Positions 4,744 to 12,164 of a stretch of 21,738 bases of DNA are shown piece by piece. The DNA is taken from positions 1-21,738 of the IMG/VR virus record IMGVR_UViG_3300011432_000050; one strand, written 5' to 3'. The DNA is from a virus. The position numbers and the translations under genes are program-made. The notes beneath the pieces are model-generated. The model made no database searches and was not told where the DNA came from. It saw only the letters and a program-made list of their open reading frames with translations. Each line of letters begins with the position of its first letter. The first letter of the stretch is position 1.

Positions 4744-6128
4744 GGGATTCCTCCGGGGATAGCATCTCGATGGGCGCGCTGCGCGTGTTGGGCACTGTCC
4801 TGAATCGCATGGGGCTGCGCGGGCTGGGAAAAACGTTCGACGGGATGCGGGACATGACTCAGGCCCTCGGCTACAAGAAAGATCTTGGTAGCGAGGACTA
4901 CGCGGCGCGTTACGCGCGCAACGGAGTGAGTAATCGGCTTGTGAACATCTTCCCCAAGGCCACCTGGGCAGCCGGTTGTGAAGTTATAGAGATAGAAGAC
5001 CCGTTCAAAATCACTCCGTTTGAACAAGAAATGATCGATTTGGACGAAAAAGTCCACTTCTGGAACGCATTTCTCCGTGCGGATGTGCTTGCGGGACTTG
5101 ATCGGTACAGCGTGATCGTGATCGGTGCGCCCGGTGCCATGGAATCGCCCCTCCCGAACGGAGGAGGGACGATTGATGGAATCGGATATCTTATGCCGTA
5201 CCGGGAGTCGCATGCCCGGATTCAAATCACCGTGAATGATCCCAAAAATCCGCGCTTTGGACAGGCGGAGATGTACATGATCACGCACGTGCAGGATGGA
5301 ACAATTGGAACAGCCGCAAACTCCGTAGAACGCCGGGTTCACTGGAGCCGCGTGCTGCACATTGTGCATGAAAAGTTGGACAGCAATTTGTATGGTCCTC
5401 CGGACTTAGAAAACGTCTGGAATTACCTCGATGACCTGGACAAAGTCGTCGGCGGTGGGTCAGAAGCCTTCTGGAAGACCGTATATCAGGGCATGCAGTT
5501 GGACATTGATCCGGAAATGGACCTCACGCCAGAGGCCAAAGAGGACATGTCCAGACAGATTGACGAATTTGAAGCGAACCTCCGTCGAGTCTTCAGGACC
5601 CGCGGAGTAAAAGCGACGACGCTGGGTGCGTCGGCCACGGATTTCGGGCCTCAGGCGGAGGCGATTATAAATCTGATTTGCGCTACCAAGGGAATCCCAA
5701 AACGCATTTTTATGGGTTCCGAGCGCGGCGAACTCGCATCGGCCCAGGACAAAGCCTCCTGGGATGACGAAATTGACGATCGGCGGGAGCAGTTTGCGTG
5801 GCCGGCGGTCGTGAAGCCGTTCGTGGATCGCCTTATAGAGAAAAATTACCTCAGCAAGCCTGCTAACCCATTTTTCGTACGTTGGCCAGAACGCAACAAG
5901 ATGACCGTGCCAGAAAAGGCTGTGGTCGCGCAGCGTCTTGCGTCTCTCAACAAGAATATGGGTGTGGCGGTCGTCGGGCCGGACGACATTCGCGACAAGA
6001 TTCTTGGATGGGACAAACTGAAGGAAAACGTTCCGGTGCCGATGGATCAGGCACCGGGTCCGCCGCCCGTAAAACGTCCCAACAAGACTCAACGCAGTGA
6101 AGGTGATGTCACTGAGGTTCGGTCATGA
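4737..6128 (+). CDS. portal protein (DUF1073 type)
   Basis: This encodes 463 residues and forms the dodecameric ring at the capsid vertex through which DNA passes. The SNRLVNIFPKATWAAGCEV segment near residues 65-83, the VHWSRVLHIVHEKLDSNLYG segment and the GIPKRIFMGSERGELASAQD signature (about 318-337) are typical of DUF1073-type portals. I chose ATG 4737 because GGAG at 4726-4729 lies seven bases upstream; a GTG at 4731 is too close to it. The start overlaps the end of the terminase gene by seven bases, and the end overlaps the next start by four. Proteins of this family are sometimes labelled anti-CBASS Acb1 in databases, but position and length here fit a portal. Confidence 0.9.
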   Translation: MVRDSSGDSISMGALRVLGTVLNRMGLRGLGKTFDGMRDMTQALGYKKDLGSEDYAARYARNGVSNRLVNIFPKATWAAGCEVIEIEDPFKITPFEQEMIDLDEKVHFWNAFLRADVLAGLDRYSVIVIGAPGAMESPLPNGGGTIDGIGYLMPYRESHARIQITVNDPKNPRFGQAEMYMITHVQDGTIGTAANSVERRVHWSRVLHIVHEKLDSNLYGPPDLENVWNYLDDLDKVVGGGSEAFWKTVYQGMQLDIDPEMDLTPEAKEDMSRQIDEFEANLRRVFRTRGVKATTLGASATDFGPQAEAIINLICATKGIPKRIFMGSERGELASAQDKASWDDEIDDRREQFAWPAVVKPFVDRLIEKNYLSKPANPFFVRWPERNKMTVPEKAVVAQRLASLNKNMGVAVVGPDDIRDKILGWDKLKENVPVPMDQAPGPPPVKRPNKTQRSEGDVTEVRS

Positions 6129-7435
6129 GCGAATATCGCACTCTTCAGTTCCGCTTTGCGACGGGAGAAATCCGCGCAGCGACTTTCGAGGGAAGGGATC
6201 ACGTTGTTGTTCCCGTGGTCGCCCTTGTGGAAGGTGTATTGCACGCTGTAAACGCTAAAAACCCGGAATTGGTCCTTGCATCGGAGTTTGGGAAGTTTCC
6301 GATGGGCTGGAACGGGGAACCGGTCGTCATGAATCATCCCCAGGCGGAAGATGGGACTATGGTTTCTGCCAATTCTCCGGAAATTCTGGAAAAATGGCAG
6401 ATTGGTCGCATTTTTGGGACCCGCGTGGATGGCGACAAACTCCGTATGGACGCCTATTTGGACCTTGCACGGGTCGAAATGGTCGGCGCAAAGGCCCAGC
6501 GGCTCCTTCAGAGGCTTCAAAATGCCGAACTTGCCGAAGTGTCTGTTGGAGCTTTTATCAGTGCTGAGGGCACTCCGGGCGTTCATAAAGGGCGACCTTA
6601 CTCCCGAATTTGGAGGCAAATCGTCCCGGATCATCTTGCTTTTCTAGAAGATGGGTATATTGGTGCGTGCAGCAATGAAGCTGGATGTGGCGCCGGGATT
6701 TCGCGTGCCGCAATCCACGTAGTCACTGCAGAGGGTTTCACCCTCGAAGGAGTGAACACAGTGAAGCGTACTCTGTTGGAGCGCCTGAAAGATTTGATTG
6801 CGGCAGGCGAGCAGGAAGGGGAGCCGGTTGCGGAACCGGTTGCAGAGCCAGTTGCCCCGGTGGCCGCTGCCGAATGTGGCTGTGGCGGTAAGAAGGAAAC
6901 CGTTGTGAGCGCGGAAAGCGCCGAAGGAGGAACAGTGCACAAGAATGCCGAGCGCATTACCGCGCTTATCGCCAACGCCAAGACCCCATGGTCGGAGGCC
7001 GATCGTATTCACCTCGAATCGAAGTCTGATGAGCAGCTGGCGACGCTCGAAGCCTTCGGCAAGGAGCCCGAACCCACGAAGGAAGAACCGGTCGTCGCTG
7101 CCGCCAAGCCCGCAGAACTCAAGATTGAGGATCTGCCGGAAACATGGCAGCGTCTGATCCGCACCGCTGAAGCGAACGAGAAGGCCACGCGCGCCTCGCT
7201 CGTCGAGAAGCTCACCACCGCACAGGAAGCTTTCACCAAGGAAGACCTGGAAGCGATGGGCTACGAGCAGCTCCAGAAGCTCGGCAAGGCTGTCCTCAAG
7301 ATCGCCAACGTCGAAACGGTGGACTTCAGCGCGAACGCGGGTGCTCCTGCGTCAACCCCGAAGGATAGCGACCGTTACGCTGACGACGCGCCGGATCTCG
7401 GTGCGATGTTCCGTCCCGCTCGCAAGATTTCGTAA
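6125..7435 (+). CDS. capsid maturation protease with C-terminal scaffold (DUF2213-like)
   Basis: This encodes 436 residues. Residues 1-200 resemble DUF2213-type prohead proteases (VVVPVVALVEGVLHAVNAKN near 27-46, then GEPVVMNHP around 64-72 and VSVGAFIS around 139-146). A glycine/proline-rich linker with an EPVAEPVAEPVAPVAAAE repeat and a Cys-Gly cluster (AECGCGG) follows at about 237-260. The last 165 residues are charged and helical, as expected of scaffold (KNAERITALIANAKTPW, SDEQLATLEAFGKEPEP). Two in-frame GTG codons preceded by strong ribosome binding sites (6761 and 6935) could start a separate scaffold. The start overlaps the portal stop as ATGA. It precedes the decoration and capsid genes, the usual place for protease and scaffold. 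The catalytic residues are not assigned. Confidence 0.82.
   Translation: MSEYRTLQFRFATGEIRAATFEGRDHVVVPVVALVEGVLHAVNAKNPELVLASEFGKFPMGWNGEPVVMNHPQAEDGTMVSANSPEILEKWQIGRIFGTRVDGDKLRMDAYLDLARVEMVGAKAQRLLQRLQNAELAEVSVGAFISAEGTPGVHKGRPYSRIWRQIVPDHLAFLEDGYIGACSNEAGCGAGISRAAIHVVTAEGFTLEGVNTVKRTLLERLKDLIAAGEQEGEPVAEPVAEPVAPVAAAECGCGGKKETVVSAESAEGGTVHKNAERITALIANAKTPWSEADRIHLESKSDEQLATLEAFGKEPEPTKEEPVVAAAKPAELKIEDLPETWQRLIRTAEANEKATRASLVEKLTTAQEAFTKEDLEAMGYEQLQKLGKAVLKIANVETVDFSANAGAPASTPKDSDRYADDAPDLGAMFRPARKIS
6761..7435 (+). CDS. nested in-frame scaffold protein (internal start)
   Basis: AAGGAG at 6747-6752 lies eight bases before an in-frame GTG at 6761, at the boundary between the protease domain and the linker. 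It would give a 224-residue product beginning MKRTLLERLKDL. A second site, AAGGAGG at 6924-6930 four bases before the in-frame GTG at 6935, would give MHKNAERITALIANAK and a shorter 166-residue product. Both resemble the lambda C/Nu3 arrangement, in which scaffold is made from an internal start inside the protease gene. Either or both may be used; this is inferred from ribosome-site quality and position. Confidence 0.5.
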   Translation: MKRTLLERLKDLIAAGEQEGEPVAEPVAEPVAPVAAAECGCGGKKETVVSAESAEGGTVHKNAERITALIANAKTPWSEADRIHLESKSDEQLATLEAFGKEPEPTKEEPVVAAAKPAELKIEDLPETWQRLIRTAEANEKATRASLVEKLTTAQEAFTKEDLEAMGYEQLQKLGKAVLKIANVETVDFSANAGAPASTPKDSDRYADDAPDLGAMFRPARKIS

Positions 7436-7461
7436 CCAGCTTTCAAGGAGAGGAGATAGGC

Positions 7462-7875
7462 ATGTCGGCTTCCAAGGCGGTCGTCCTTCAGGGCGTCCCA
7501 ACGTACAACGAGAATGGTGTAGCTAGCGAGAATGGAATCATTCCTGGGATGCTCGTCCAGGGTGTGACCACCATCGCCAAGCACAACGTTGCTGGCGGTG
7601 TCGCTGCCCGCACGTTCGCCCTCGAACGTGATGAAATGGGTGATGCGCTGGACGTGGCGTACGTGATTGGCGACGTTGTCAAGGTGGGATCGTTCTCACC
7701 CGGTGACGTGGTCAACGCAGTCGTCGCATCTGGTGCGAACATCGCAGCAGGTTCATTCGTCGAAAGCGCCGGCAATGGTGCTGTCCGTGTGTATGCGGCC
7801 GGTACACGCATTGGTCGCGCTGTGGAAACTCAGGCAGCTGCCCCAGCAACGCGTCTCGCGATCGAAATCTACTAA
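7462..7875 (+). CDS. capsid decoration / stabilising protein
   Basis: This encodes 137 residues just upstream of the major capsid gene, where siphoviruses often encode the small outer-surface protein that cements the capsid lattice. The sequence is rich in beta-prone valine/glycine segments. It carries the pattern IIPGMLVQGV near the start, then VAARTFALERDEMGDALDVAYVIGDVV, then SFSPGDVVNAVVASGANIAAGSFVESAGNGAVRV, which I recall from capsid-stabilising proteins in phages with encapsulin-like capsids. A very strong ribosome site (AAGGAGAGGAG, 7445-7455) precedes the ATG, consistent with abundant product. No membrane segments are seen. Confidence 0.72.
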   Translation: MSASKAVVLQGVPTYNENGVASENGIIPGMLVQGVTTIAKHNVAGGVAARTFALERDEMGDALDVAYVIGDVVKVGSFSPGDVVNAVVASGANIAAGSFVESAGNGAVRVYAAGTRIGRAVETQAAAPATRLAIEIY

Positions 7876-7922
7876 CCAAATTCAGTCTGAACCGACTGGA
7901 CTGTACAAGAAGAGGAGAAGAC

Positions 7923-9179
7923 ATGAATGCAGTCGTAGAGACTGGCCGCGAGTTCTGGGGCGCTTCCGACGGCAAGTGGGCCGGCGAGCAGATGCTCAAG
8001 GCTCTCGAAGCTGGTCGCCCATTGGCAGCCAAGGAGCTTCGCGTCGCTTCTACTCTCCGCAAGGATGAGTGGAAGGTGTTCGACGAGGCTCTCGTCGAGG
8101 AAGTTCACTTGCGTCTCCGTGGTGTCGCCGATCTGTACGGGGCGGGCCTCACGAAGAGCATCAGTGGCGGACTCGGAAAGACGGTCTACGAGTACGAGAA
8201 GATGTCCGACATGACGCCTGCCATCGTGTCGATGGACGGCAACGTGCGTTCGGACAACGATCGCGTGGACTTCAGCCGGGCTGGCATTCCGCTGCCCATC
8301 ACCCACAAGGACTTCAACCTCAACCTGCGGACGCTTCAGGCCTCCCGCAGCGGCGGTGAAGGCCTCGATACCGTTCAACTTCGTGTCTGCGGGCGTCTCA
8401 TTGCTGAGAAGCTCGAAGACATGCTGTTCAACGGTTCTACCAAGATCTACCAGGGCCTTCCGATCTACGGGTACACGACGTTCCCGCAGCGGAACAAGCT
8501 CGCCTTCGGTACGGGCGGCGCGTGGTCCTCGGGTAGCAAGACCGGTGAGCAGAAGCTCAACGACGTCCTTGCGATGATCGCTGCCGCCAACGCCGATCGT
8601 ATGTACGGACCGTTTGTCCTGTACATCCCGGCGACGGACGCAGTGGCCCTCAACCAGGACTTCAAGACAGCTTCCGACAAGTCGGTTCTGTCCCGCCTCC
8701 TGGAGATTCCGGAACTCTCCTCGATCCGCACGAGCGACGTTCTCGCTGCGGACAACCTGCTTCTCGTCCAAATGACGGCGGACAACGTCCAGCTGCTCGT
8801 TGGAGAGCCACTGCAGAACATTCAGTGGGACATCAACGGCGGGTTCACCATCGCGTTCAAGAGCTTCACGATCCAGGTACCGCTGATTCGTGCTGACGCC
8901 GCCGGCCGTTCCGGTATCGTTCACATGAACGTCACCGGCACGTTGCTTCGTGACTCTGGCGATGAGATTCGCGCAGCGGTTTCGGACCGCAACCTGAACG
9001 AGCCCACGATCGAGGTGGACAAGGCTGGTGTGGTCCGGGCGATTATCGCCAACGACGACACTCTGCCGGAGAAGCCGGATCAGGGTCTGCCGGGTGACGG
9101 GCGTGAGCGTCGTCCGCGGGTGGACAACGAACTTCCGGAGACTCCGGAGCCGAAGAAGACTGGCGACGCGAAGAAGTAG
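7923..9179 (+). CDS. major capsid protein, encapsulin/linocin-like family
   Basis: This encodes 418 residues forming the HK97-fold shell. The core resembles the encapsulin/linocin (bacteriocin family) branch: GIPLPITHKDFNLNLRTLQASRSGGEGLDT around residues 118-147, an RLIAEKLEDMLFNGS helix, and an IPELSSIRTSDVL segment. The family core ends near residue 345. About 70 further residues are charged, proline-rich and probably disordered (DTLPEKPDQGLPGDGRERRPRVDNELPETPEPKK). AGAGGAG lies five bases before the ATG. GC-rich, strongly biased third positions fit a highly expressed gene. A weak hairpin (CAGTC/GACTG, 7883-7898) lies in the 47-base gap upstream. The tail is longer than in cellular encapsulins as I know them. 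Confidence 0.88.
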   Translation: MNAVVETGREFWGASDGKWAGEQMLKALEAGRPLAAKELRVASTLRKDEWKVFDEALVEEVHLRLRGVADLYGAGLTKSISGGLGKTVYEYEKMSDMTPAIVSMDGNVRSDNDRVDFSRAGIPLPITHKDFNLNLRTLQASRSGGEGLDTVQLRVCGRLIAEKLEDMLFNGSTKIYQGLPIYGYTTFPQRNKLAFGTGGAWSSGSKTGEQKLNDVLAMIAAANADRMYGPFVLYIPATDAVALNQDFKTASDKSVLSRLLEIPELSSIRTSDVLAADNLLLVQMTADNVQLLVGEPLQNIQWDINGGFTIAFKSFTIQVPLIRADAAGRSGIVHMNVTGTLLRDSGDEIRAAVSDRNLNEPTIEVDKAGVVRAIIANDDTLPEKPDQGLPGDGRERRPRVDNELPETPEPKKTGDAKK

Positions 9180-9186
9180 GTAAATC

Positions 9187-9702
9187 ATGGACTTTGACGC
9201 GACAGTCGGCGGGCCAGACTCCACTAGTTTCGTAACCGTTGAAGAGGCGGATGCATACTTCACGGCACACCCGTTTGGAGAAAACTGGTTCGAACTTGAT
9301 GAGTCGCAGAAAGAGTCCTATCTCATGATGGCTACGCGAACGCTGTCGGCGCAATGCTGGACGGGTCAGGCGAGTTCGCCTGACCAAGCGCTCGCGTGGC
9401 CGCGCACGGGGATGTTGGGTACCAATGGGTACCCAATTCCTTCGGACATTATTCCGAGGGAAATCAAGTACATGACGTACGAGCTGGCTTTTCGCACCTA
9501 CTCTGAAGGATCAACTGGTTCTTCGAGTACCGGTGATCAGGGACTCAAGCGAGTGAAGGCTGGTTCAGTCGAGGTAGAATACTTCAGCCCGGGGAGCATG
9601 GAAGGGGCATTCAGTCTCGTACCTTCAGATATCAAGGCGTACGGAAGTGCTTCTTGGTTCTGCACGTCACCGGGTCAGTTTGCTGAATTCGTGGTAATCT
9701 AA
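9187..9702 (+). CDS. head-tail connector (adaptor; DnaT-like domain)
   Basis: This encodes 171 residues with the domain often named DnaT-like ssDNA-binding in databases, which in this position is a head completion adaptor binding under the portal. Diagnostic features are the TSFVTVEEADAYFTAHPFGENW opening, the segment SQKESYLMMATRTLSAQCWTG, the ALAWPRTGM motif and the IPREIKYMTYELAF helix. The C-terminal part (LKRVKAGSVEVEY) also fits the family. The stop overlaps the next ATG by one base (TAATG). Two strong inverted repeats lie inside the coding sequence (9364-9385 and 9415-9436). Confidence 0.85.
   Translation: MDFDATVGGPDSTSFVTVEEADAYFTAHPFGENWFELDESQKESYLMMATRTLSAQCWTGQASSPDQALAWPRTGMLGTNGYPIPSDIIPREIKYMTYELAFRTYSEGSTGSSSTGDQGLKRVKAGSVEVEYFSPGSMEGAFSLVPSDIKAYGSASWFCTSPGQFAEFVVI
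9364..9385. repeat. 10-bp-arm inverted repeat inside the adaptor gene
   Basis: GGTCAGGCGA and TCGCCTGACC are perfect complements with only GT between them. As RNA this is a 9-bp stem with an AGTT loop. Thirty bases later a second strong hairpin follows. Confidence 0.75.
9415..9436. repeat. 9-bp-arm inverted repeat inside the adaptor gene
   Basis: TTGGGTACC and GGTACCCAA are perfect complements around AATG. Together with 9364-9385 it gives two stable stem-loops within 73 bases of coding sequence, in the segment coding for the conserved WPRTGM motif and just after it. Confidence 0.7.
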
Positions 9703-10109
9703 TGGCTGGACTATCTGACGTTCTTCGTAACGGTGTAAAGACGATTTACGGTGTTACGAAGACCGCACAGACCAAGATTACTCTACATCGTTGGCAGGGG
9801 CAGGGTTACGACGGAGCGCCGAACTATGCGGCTCCTTTGACACTGACAGCGATCGTTGAATACAAACAAGAAGCCCGGCAGTCGAATACCGGCCAGCTCA
9901 GGACTTCTCGCGCGTATATCATCATTTTATCTCCGCTTTCTGCTTTGGGTGCTGCGGAACGTTCGGAACCAATAGATGAAAGAGATTTGATCACACTTCC
10001 GAACATGACTACGGGGCCGATCATTGAAACATACGGTGTGATTGACGCCAAGACTCAGTTGCCGTACTGCCACGAAATTTGGATGGGAGATCGTAGAGGA
10101 GATAATTAG
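9702..10109 (+). CDS. head-closure / head-tail joining protein
   Basis: This encodes 135 residues. By position after the adaptor it is the stopper or head-closure protein that seals the packaged genome and receives the tail. The sequence is beta-rich (TKITLHRWQGQGYDG, TLTAIVEYKQEARQ, SRAYIIILSPLSAL, DLITLPNMTTGPIIETYGVID, LPYCHEIWMGDR), as in compact beta-barrel connector proteins. The family was assigned by fold-like pattern and synteny, not by a single signature. It is translationally coupled to the adaptor (TAATG overlap), and its own stop overlaps the GTG start of the glycosyltransferase gene by one base. In a standard siphovirus the next gene would be the gp10-like protein now at 14274. 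Confidence 0.68.
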   Translation: MAGLSDVLRNGVKTIYGVTKTAQTKITLHRWQGQGYDGAPNYAAPLTLTAIVEYKQEARQSNTGQLRTSRAYIIILSPLSALGAAERSEPIDERDLITLPNMTTGPIIETYGVIDAKTQLPYCHEIWMGDRRGDN

Positions 10110-10813
10110 TGAAGCTGCTATCCATCCTGACAGTTACAAAGGCTGAACCGTATGCTGAGTATTTCCTGAAAAGGATGCAGCAGTTAGCAGTGGCGTCGAA
10201 CGCTGAACTTGTAATTGCAGGTGATGGAACAGAGGCGATAAATCAACTCAAGCGGTCCGGGTTTGGTGACGAAGACGTACTTGTTTCGGTGAAGTCCGAC
10301 GGCTATATCGAAAGCGTGTTGGACGCGGCGGTTCGGTGCTGTAGTGGTAAATATATTCTTAGATTAGATGATGACGAAGCTGTTTCTCCGGAGATGTTCA
10401 GATGGATAGTCAATCAAAACTTCACGGAAGCGGATCACTGGAAGTTCGCACGGGCTCATTTGTGGCACCACGCAAGCTTGTATATCACAAATGGACCCCT
10501 GTGGCCGGATCACCAGACACGATTGAGCGTAAGGAAGAAGTCTGGGGGGCGGACGAGTATACATGCAGGAAGCCCCTTTGGTGGCGGACGTCTGGCTCCG
10601 GTAGTTCTTGAGCATTGGAAGTTCCTCGTAAAATCGAGGGAGGAACGACGGGCGATAGCAAATAGATACGATTCTCATGGCATGGGGCTTGGAACGCAGG
10701 GTATGCTTTGGTTTAACATACCTGAAGAATCATATGTGAAGATGGAATTGAAAGATATATCTGAAGCGGCTCTCCAGGCGGTAATTGACGCCGAACAGTG
10801 GGTGGAAGCGTGA
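10109..10813 (+). CDS. glycosyltransferase, family 2-like (GT-A)
   Basis: This encodes 234 residues. The order LSILTVTKAEPYAEYFL (5-21), SDGYIESVLDAAVRCCSGKY (63-82) and ILRLDDDEAVSP (83-94) is that of GT-A family-2 transferases, where DDD at 87-89 would bind the metal of a nucleotide-sugar. A HWKFARAHLW segment and a HAGSPFGGGRL segment follow in the acceptor half. It is slightly short for the family and has no membrane span, so a soluble enzyme is expected. The start is GTG, overlapping the preceding stop by one base, with GAGGAG about eight bases upstream. It opens the four-gene cassette and is AT-richer than the upstream head genes. Sugar and acceptor cannot be read from sequence. Confidence 0.82.
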   Translation: MKLLSILTVTKAEPYAEYFLKRMQQLAVASNAELVIAGDGTEAINQLKRSGFGDEDVLVSVKSDGYIESVLDAAVRCCSGKYILRLDDDEAVSPEMFRWIVNQNFTEADHWKFARAHLWHHASLYITNGPLWPDHQTRLSVRKKSGGRTSIHAGSPFGGGRLAPVVLEHWKFLVKSREERRAIANRYDSHGMGLGTQGMLWFNIPEESYVKMELKDISEAALQAVIDAEQWVEA

Positions 10814-11379
10814 ATATTGACCAAGCCTTCGCCTCTGTGAAAAGAACAATGGAGCAATGGCCGAATGAAATTCGTCCGTTTACTCAGTTTCTTGCAGAAA
10901 AGAAGCCGGAGAATATTTTAGAAATTGGTGTAAGAAACGGCGGGACTGCTTCTTTGTGGTGCCATGTTGCTTCAGGATTAGTGGTTGGGGTTGATTGGGA
11001 TCAACGTGATAGTTTGGGACATTCCAATACTATTCAACTTTCGAACGCTATGCTGTCGGATTACCCAAATTATAGATTTGTCTTTGGTGATTCGCACTCG
11101 GAAAGTACACGGAAACTCATTGAAAGTTTGGTACCAGAAGTAGATTTCCTGTTCATTGACGGGGACCATAGCTACGAGGGCGTAAAGAAAGATTTTGAGA
11201 TGTACAGTCCGCTGGTTAAATCAGGCGGGTTGATTGCTTTTCACGATATTGTAGATACAGACCTCATTCGTAGCGCAGGGCACGGAGTTCATATTTTCTG
11301 GCGTCAGCTTAAGGGTAAGAAGACAGAATTCTGCATTAACGGTGCTTGGGGCGGAATCGGCGTTTTGGAGACTGAATGA
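10810..11379 (+). CDS. SAM-dependent methyltransferase (Methyltransf_24-like)
   Basis: This encodes 189 residues with a class I Rossmann fold. NILEIGVRNGGTASLW (35-50) is the SAM-binding motif I region, VVGVDWD (58-64) the acidic end of strand 2, and VDFLFIDGDHSYEGVKKDFE (111-130) with SGGLIAFHDI (138-147) the pattern of Methyltransf_24 and related cephalosporin-hydroxylase-like enzymes, often found in glycan clusters acting on sugar hydroxyls. I chose GTG 10810 because it overlaps the previous stop as GTGA with GGTGGA just upstream; a GTG at 10798 is also possible. The C-terminus (GAWGGIGVLE) fits the family. The likely role is O-methylation of the glycan made by the neighbours, which is inference. 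Confidence 0.8.
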   Translation: MNIDQAFASVKRTMEQWPNEIRPFTQFLAEKKPENILEIGVRNGGTASLWCHVASGLVVGVDWDQRDSLGHSNTIQLSNAMLSDYPNYRFVFGDSHSESTRKLIESLVPEVDFLFIDGDHSYEGVKKDFEMYSPLVKSGGLIAFHDIVDTDLIRSAGHGVHIFWRQLKGKKTEFCINGAWGGIGVLETE

Positions 11380-12164
11380 TCCAGATTCCTCACTTGGAAA
11401 CGGACATTACTACTGCCTGCCAGCTCTCCTGCGTGGCGTGCAACCATCACGTTCCCCTGTGGCGGAAAGTTGGACCTAAGCACGCTTCTGTTGAGCAGGT
11501 GAAGCGGGATCTGAACCACCTCACTACTATACTACACGCGCACGTGTGGGGAGCGTTGGGTGGGGAGCCTACCCTGAACCCCGACCTCGTAAATATTCTA
11601 CAGATTGCTCGTCACAGCGGTATTGCTGACAAGCTCGAGGTGTGGACCAATGGTCTCCTACTCCCTCGAATGAGCGAAGCGTTCTGGCGTAGCTTTGATG
11701 TGCTAGTCCTGTCAATCTATCCAGGTAAGCACACCGAAGAAAGTCTCAAGTGGATCATGACAAAGTGCGCCACTTCGGGCGTGAAGTTTTCACCCCGTGA
11801 TGAGACAAAGAATCCAAACTTCCGCACGCTACTCGAGAAGGTTCCCACAGGCTACGAAGAGACAAAGCGAAAATATGCTGGTTGTTTCTTTCGGCAGTTT
11901 TCGCGTGTTGCGAACTGGGGATACTTTTATACATGTTGCTGTGCTCCCCATATGTCTACGCTCGTGCAGGGAAAAGCGGAAAATCCGGACGGGATTAAAA
12001 TAGAAGGACTGACTGAAGAAGCGCTGTATGCGTATCTGGCAGACCCAGAGCCGCTTTCAGCATGTACAACTTGCGCCGGTCGGGATACTGCGATCAGTAT
12101 TCCCTGGCGAGAGGAGCGGGATCCAATTAAATGGTTGCGCGCGAGCGCCGGGAGCGTGGCATGA
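11376..12164 (+). CDS. radical SAM enzyme with extra C-terminal cysteines
   Basis: This encodes 262 residues. The CxxxCxxC iron-sulfur motif is Cys15, Cys19 and Cys22 (ACQLSCVACNHH), and GALGGEPTLNP (59-69) is the SAM-binding GGE motif, followed by KLEVWTNGLLL (86-96). The C-terminal part has additional cysteines at 170, 187-189 and 230/233 (CFFRQF, YTCCCAPHM, CTTCAGRD), as in SPASM-like domains carrying an auxiliary cluster. It is therefore probably a complete oxygen-sensitive enzyme that modifies a sugar, lipid-linked intermediate or peptide side chain. It overlaps the methyltransferase stop and the next start as ATGA on both sides. Substrate unknown. Its place among capsid and tail genes is unusual. 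Confidence 0.85.
   Translation: MIQIPHLETDITTACQLSCVACNHHVPLWRKVGPKHASVEQVKRDLNHLTTILHAHVWGALGGEPTLNPDLVNILQIARHSGIADKLEVWTNGLLLPRMSEAFWRSFDVLVLSIYPGKHTEESLKWIMTKCATSGVKFSPRDETKNPNFRTLLEKVPTGYEETKRKYAGCFFRQFSRVANWGYFYTCCCAPHMSTLVQGKAENPDGIKIEGLTEEALYAYLADPEPLSACTTCAGRDTAISIPWREERDPIKWLRASAGSVA

Noticed and set aside
4494-5369. 291-residue minus-strand open frame opposite terminase/portal
   Set aside because: Spans the junction of two well-supported plus-strand genes and shows no recognisable motif.
4737-6128. Anti-CBASS (Acb1-like) defence-evasion protein
   Set aside because: Proteins of the DUF1073 group are sometimes given that label, but this one is full portal length, follows the large terminase, precedes the protease and carries portal segments such as GIPKRIFMGSERGELASAQD.
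7923-9179. Stand-alone encapsulin nanocompartment with cargo
   Set aside because: The gene is flanked by portal, protease, decoration and connector genes, so it is a viral capsid protein of the same fold family.
7872-9263. 463-residue open frame on the minus strand opposite the major capsid gene
   Set aside because: A shadow of the strongly biased, GC-rich capsid codons; the plus-strand frame has family motifs and a strong ribosome site.
9187-9702. Replication protein DnaT or single-stranded DNA-binding protein
   Set aside because: The domain name is historical; between capsid and head-closure genes this protein is a connector, and no replication gene is nearby.
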